A stretch of 64,000 bases of DNA from Psettodes erumei. Taxonomy: Eukaryota > Chordata > Actinopteri > Pleuronectiformes > Psettodidae. A program made the translations under genes and the position numbers. Below the pieces are notes generated by a model. The model did not search any database. It was given only the letters and a program-made list of their open reading frames with translations, and had not been told where the DNA came from. The stretch covers positions 2,100,001-2,164,000 of the forward strand of contig JAFBJZ010000422.1 in assembly GCA_016785225.1 (NCBI GenBank), in the 5' to 3' direction. Shown piece after piece: positions 63,001 through 64,000 of this stretch. Position 1 is the first letter of the stretch. The number at the start of each line of letters is the position of its first letter.

Positions 63001-63903
63001 TCTCTTCTATTAAAAGAAGTTCAACAATGCAAACAGTTGTAATAAGTTTGAAAATGAACATATGGCTTATATTGTATTAGTGACCGATTCATGTTTATGC
63101 TAACAGAGAGGCTAACGGAAAGAGTGTGTTGCCTCAAACCGGAGGAAGGCCAGCGGCAGCTTAGGTGCTTTGCCACTGTTAAGACAAACTAATCTCGTTA
63201 AAGGGCTTTAATATGCACCAGTACATATGCTTACTTATCACACCCATGTAGCAGGTGTTTCCACGAAGTTGCGAAGGAGTTCGTGGGATAGGTTCACGTC
63301 CACAGCTCTTGAATTACTCTTTTGTGATGCCTAAAATGCTGTGAATTTTCACTGGCTTGCCTTGCTTCAGTAAAGCTCAGCATCCATGTTTTGAAAAAGC
63401 AACGCTTGCACAATAGAGTTTTTCTGGGACTGACTCTTCACTGCTAAACTACCATCTCAGCATCCTCTACTTTTTTCTATTATGTTTAAATAAAACTGCT
63501 TTAATGCAATATAGCATTTAAATGGAATGAGTTTCACACTGTAATGATGTGTCACAGCAAAGAATGATCATAATTATTCTCATCTTTTCATCTTCAGGCC
63601 TCCAAGATAATCCCTGGTTCTGTGACTGTAAAATCTCCAAGATGATTGAGATTTCCAAAATGACAGACACGCCAGTGGTCTTGATGGACCTGTTCCTGAC
63701 CTGCAGTGGACCAGAGAATCTGGCTGGTGTTCTTTTTCAACGTGCTGAACTTGACAATTGCGTCAAACCATCAGTCATGACTTCAGCGACCAAGATCACA
63801 TCTCCTCTGGGCAGTAACGTTTTACTGCGATGTGACACCACCGGGTTTCCGACACCAGCTCTTTACTGGGCTAAGTCAGATGGCTCACCAGTCAACAACA
63901 CAG
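60067..63903 (+). CDS. lrit3: LRR, Ig-like and transmembrane domain protein 3, first 3 exons (3' end outside window)
   Basis: Photoreceptor synaptic surface protein needed for the TRPM1/nyctalopin complex of ON-bipolar cells. Exons: 60067-60182, 61302-61768, 63598-63903; phases close at 2, 1 and 1, so the gene continues past the window through the GTATTA donor at 63904. Exon 1 encodes a signal peptide (MRRLLYVHVFLCCLGMA) and the LRRNT motif CPSQCTC. Exon 2 encodes the LRRs (LRYLWITYNSITSV, LHELRLDGNMISMFP, LRTLDLHNNRLTNVP, ITYLDLSSNKLTTLP). Exon 3 begins with the LRRCT (NPWFCDCKISKMIEISK) and enters the Ig domain (GSNVLLRCDTTGFPTPALYW). The wording SVMTSATKITSPLGSNVLLRC is very close to LRIT3 rather than LRIT1/2 as I recall them. 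The rest of the Ig, the Fn3 domain, the membrane span and the tail are missing only because the window ends. Confidence 0.93.
60183..61301 (+). other. lrit3 intron 1, nothing recognised
   Basis: A 1.1 kb intron, donor GTAAAA, acceptor TTCATCCTCAG. AT-rich with no recognised element. An open frame enters exon 2 from 61147, but homology begins at 61302. Confidence 0.65.
61769..63597 (+). other. lrit3 intron 2, nothing recognised
   Basis: A 1.8 kb intron from GTGAGG to TTTTCATCTTCAG. AT-rich, with only short meaningless open frames on both strands. Confidence 0.65.
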
Positions 63904-64000
63904 GTATTAGAGAAATAGCTGCTTCCAAATGTATTGAGACTTACAGTATATCTTTGGTAACCTACAATATCTTGAATGTGAATTTGCTCTGTCTGATGAA

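Overview
The window is vertebrate nuclear DNA, almost certainly from a teleost fish. Genes are split into many exons by GT/AG introns. The DNA carries CA/GT microsatellites and a dead Tc1-like transposon of the kind common in fish. Proteins resemble mammalian orthologues closely, but the spacing is compact and the gene order is not the mammalian one. The fish assignment and the paralogue suffixes (a/b copies) are inference. I call six protein-coding genes; exon borders were placed from splice signals, reading phase and remembered family sequences, and all phases close correctly.

Layout. (1) 1-~9275, plus strand: the 3' half of tenm3 (teneurin-3), seven exons covering the YD-repeat shell, Rhs core, C-terminal toxin-like domain and the TCAP-3 neuropeptide, then a 3'UTR. 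(2) ~9290-14040: AT-rich intergenic DNA with a degenerate Tc1/mariner copy. (3) 14041-18259, plus: complete 12-exon tdo2 (tryptophan 2,3-dioxygenase). (4) 19480-26579, minus: complete 8-exon ctso (cathepsin O), convergent with tdo2. (5) 27931-32499, plus: complete 7-exon asb5 (ankyrin repeat and SOCS box 5), divergent from ctso. (6) ~32780-41100: a long non-coding interval with RFX-like and CTCF-like motifs and a G-quadruplex candidate. (7) 41101-~58410, plus: gpm6a (neuronal membrane glycoprotein M6-a), seven coding exons with a 10.8 kb first intron. (8) 60067-window end, plus: the first three exons of lrit3 (synaptic LRR/Ig/transmembrane protein); the gene runs off the window.

The genes are not one pathway. 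tenm3, gpm6a and lrit3 are neuronal surface or synaptic proteins, while tdo2 (liver tryptophan catabolism), ctso (lysosomal protease) and asb5 (E3 ligase adaptor) are unrelated. As far as I recall the human orthologues all lie on 4q but tens of megabases apart, so the window is a rearranged, compacted syntenic block.

The most notable signal is in gpm6a. The last exon keeps the conserved terminal codons and stop intact but out of frame, because two bases are missing just before them. This predicts an aberrant C-terminal extension of about 80 residues. Other points of interest are a cleanly processed-looking TCAP-3 peptide at the end of tenm3 and several palindromic RFX X-box-like motifs around gpm6a. 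I found no operon, CRISPR array, rRNA or tRNA gene, and no convincing novel multi-gene system.
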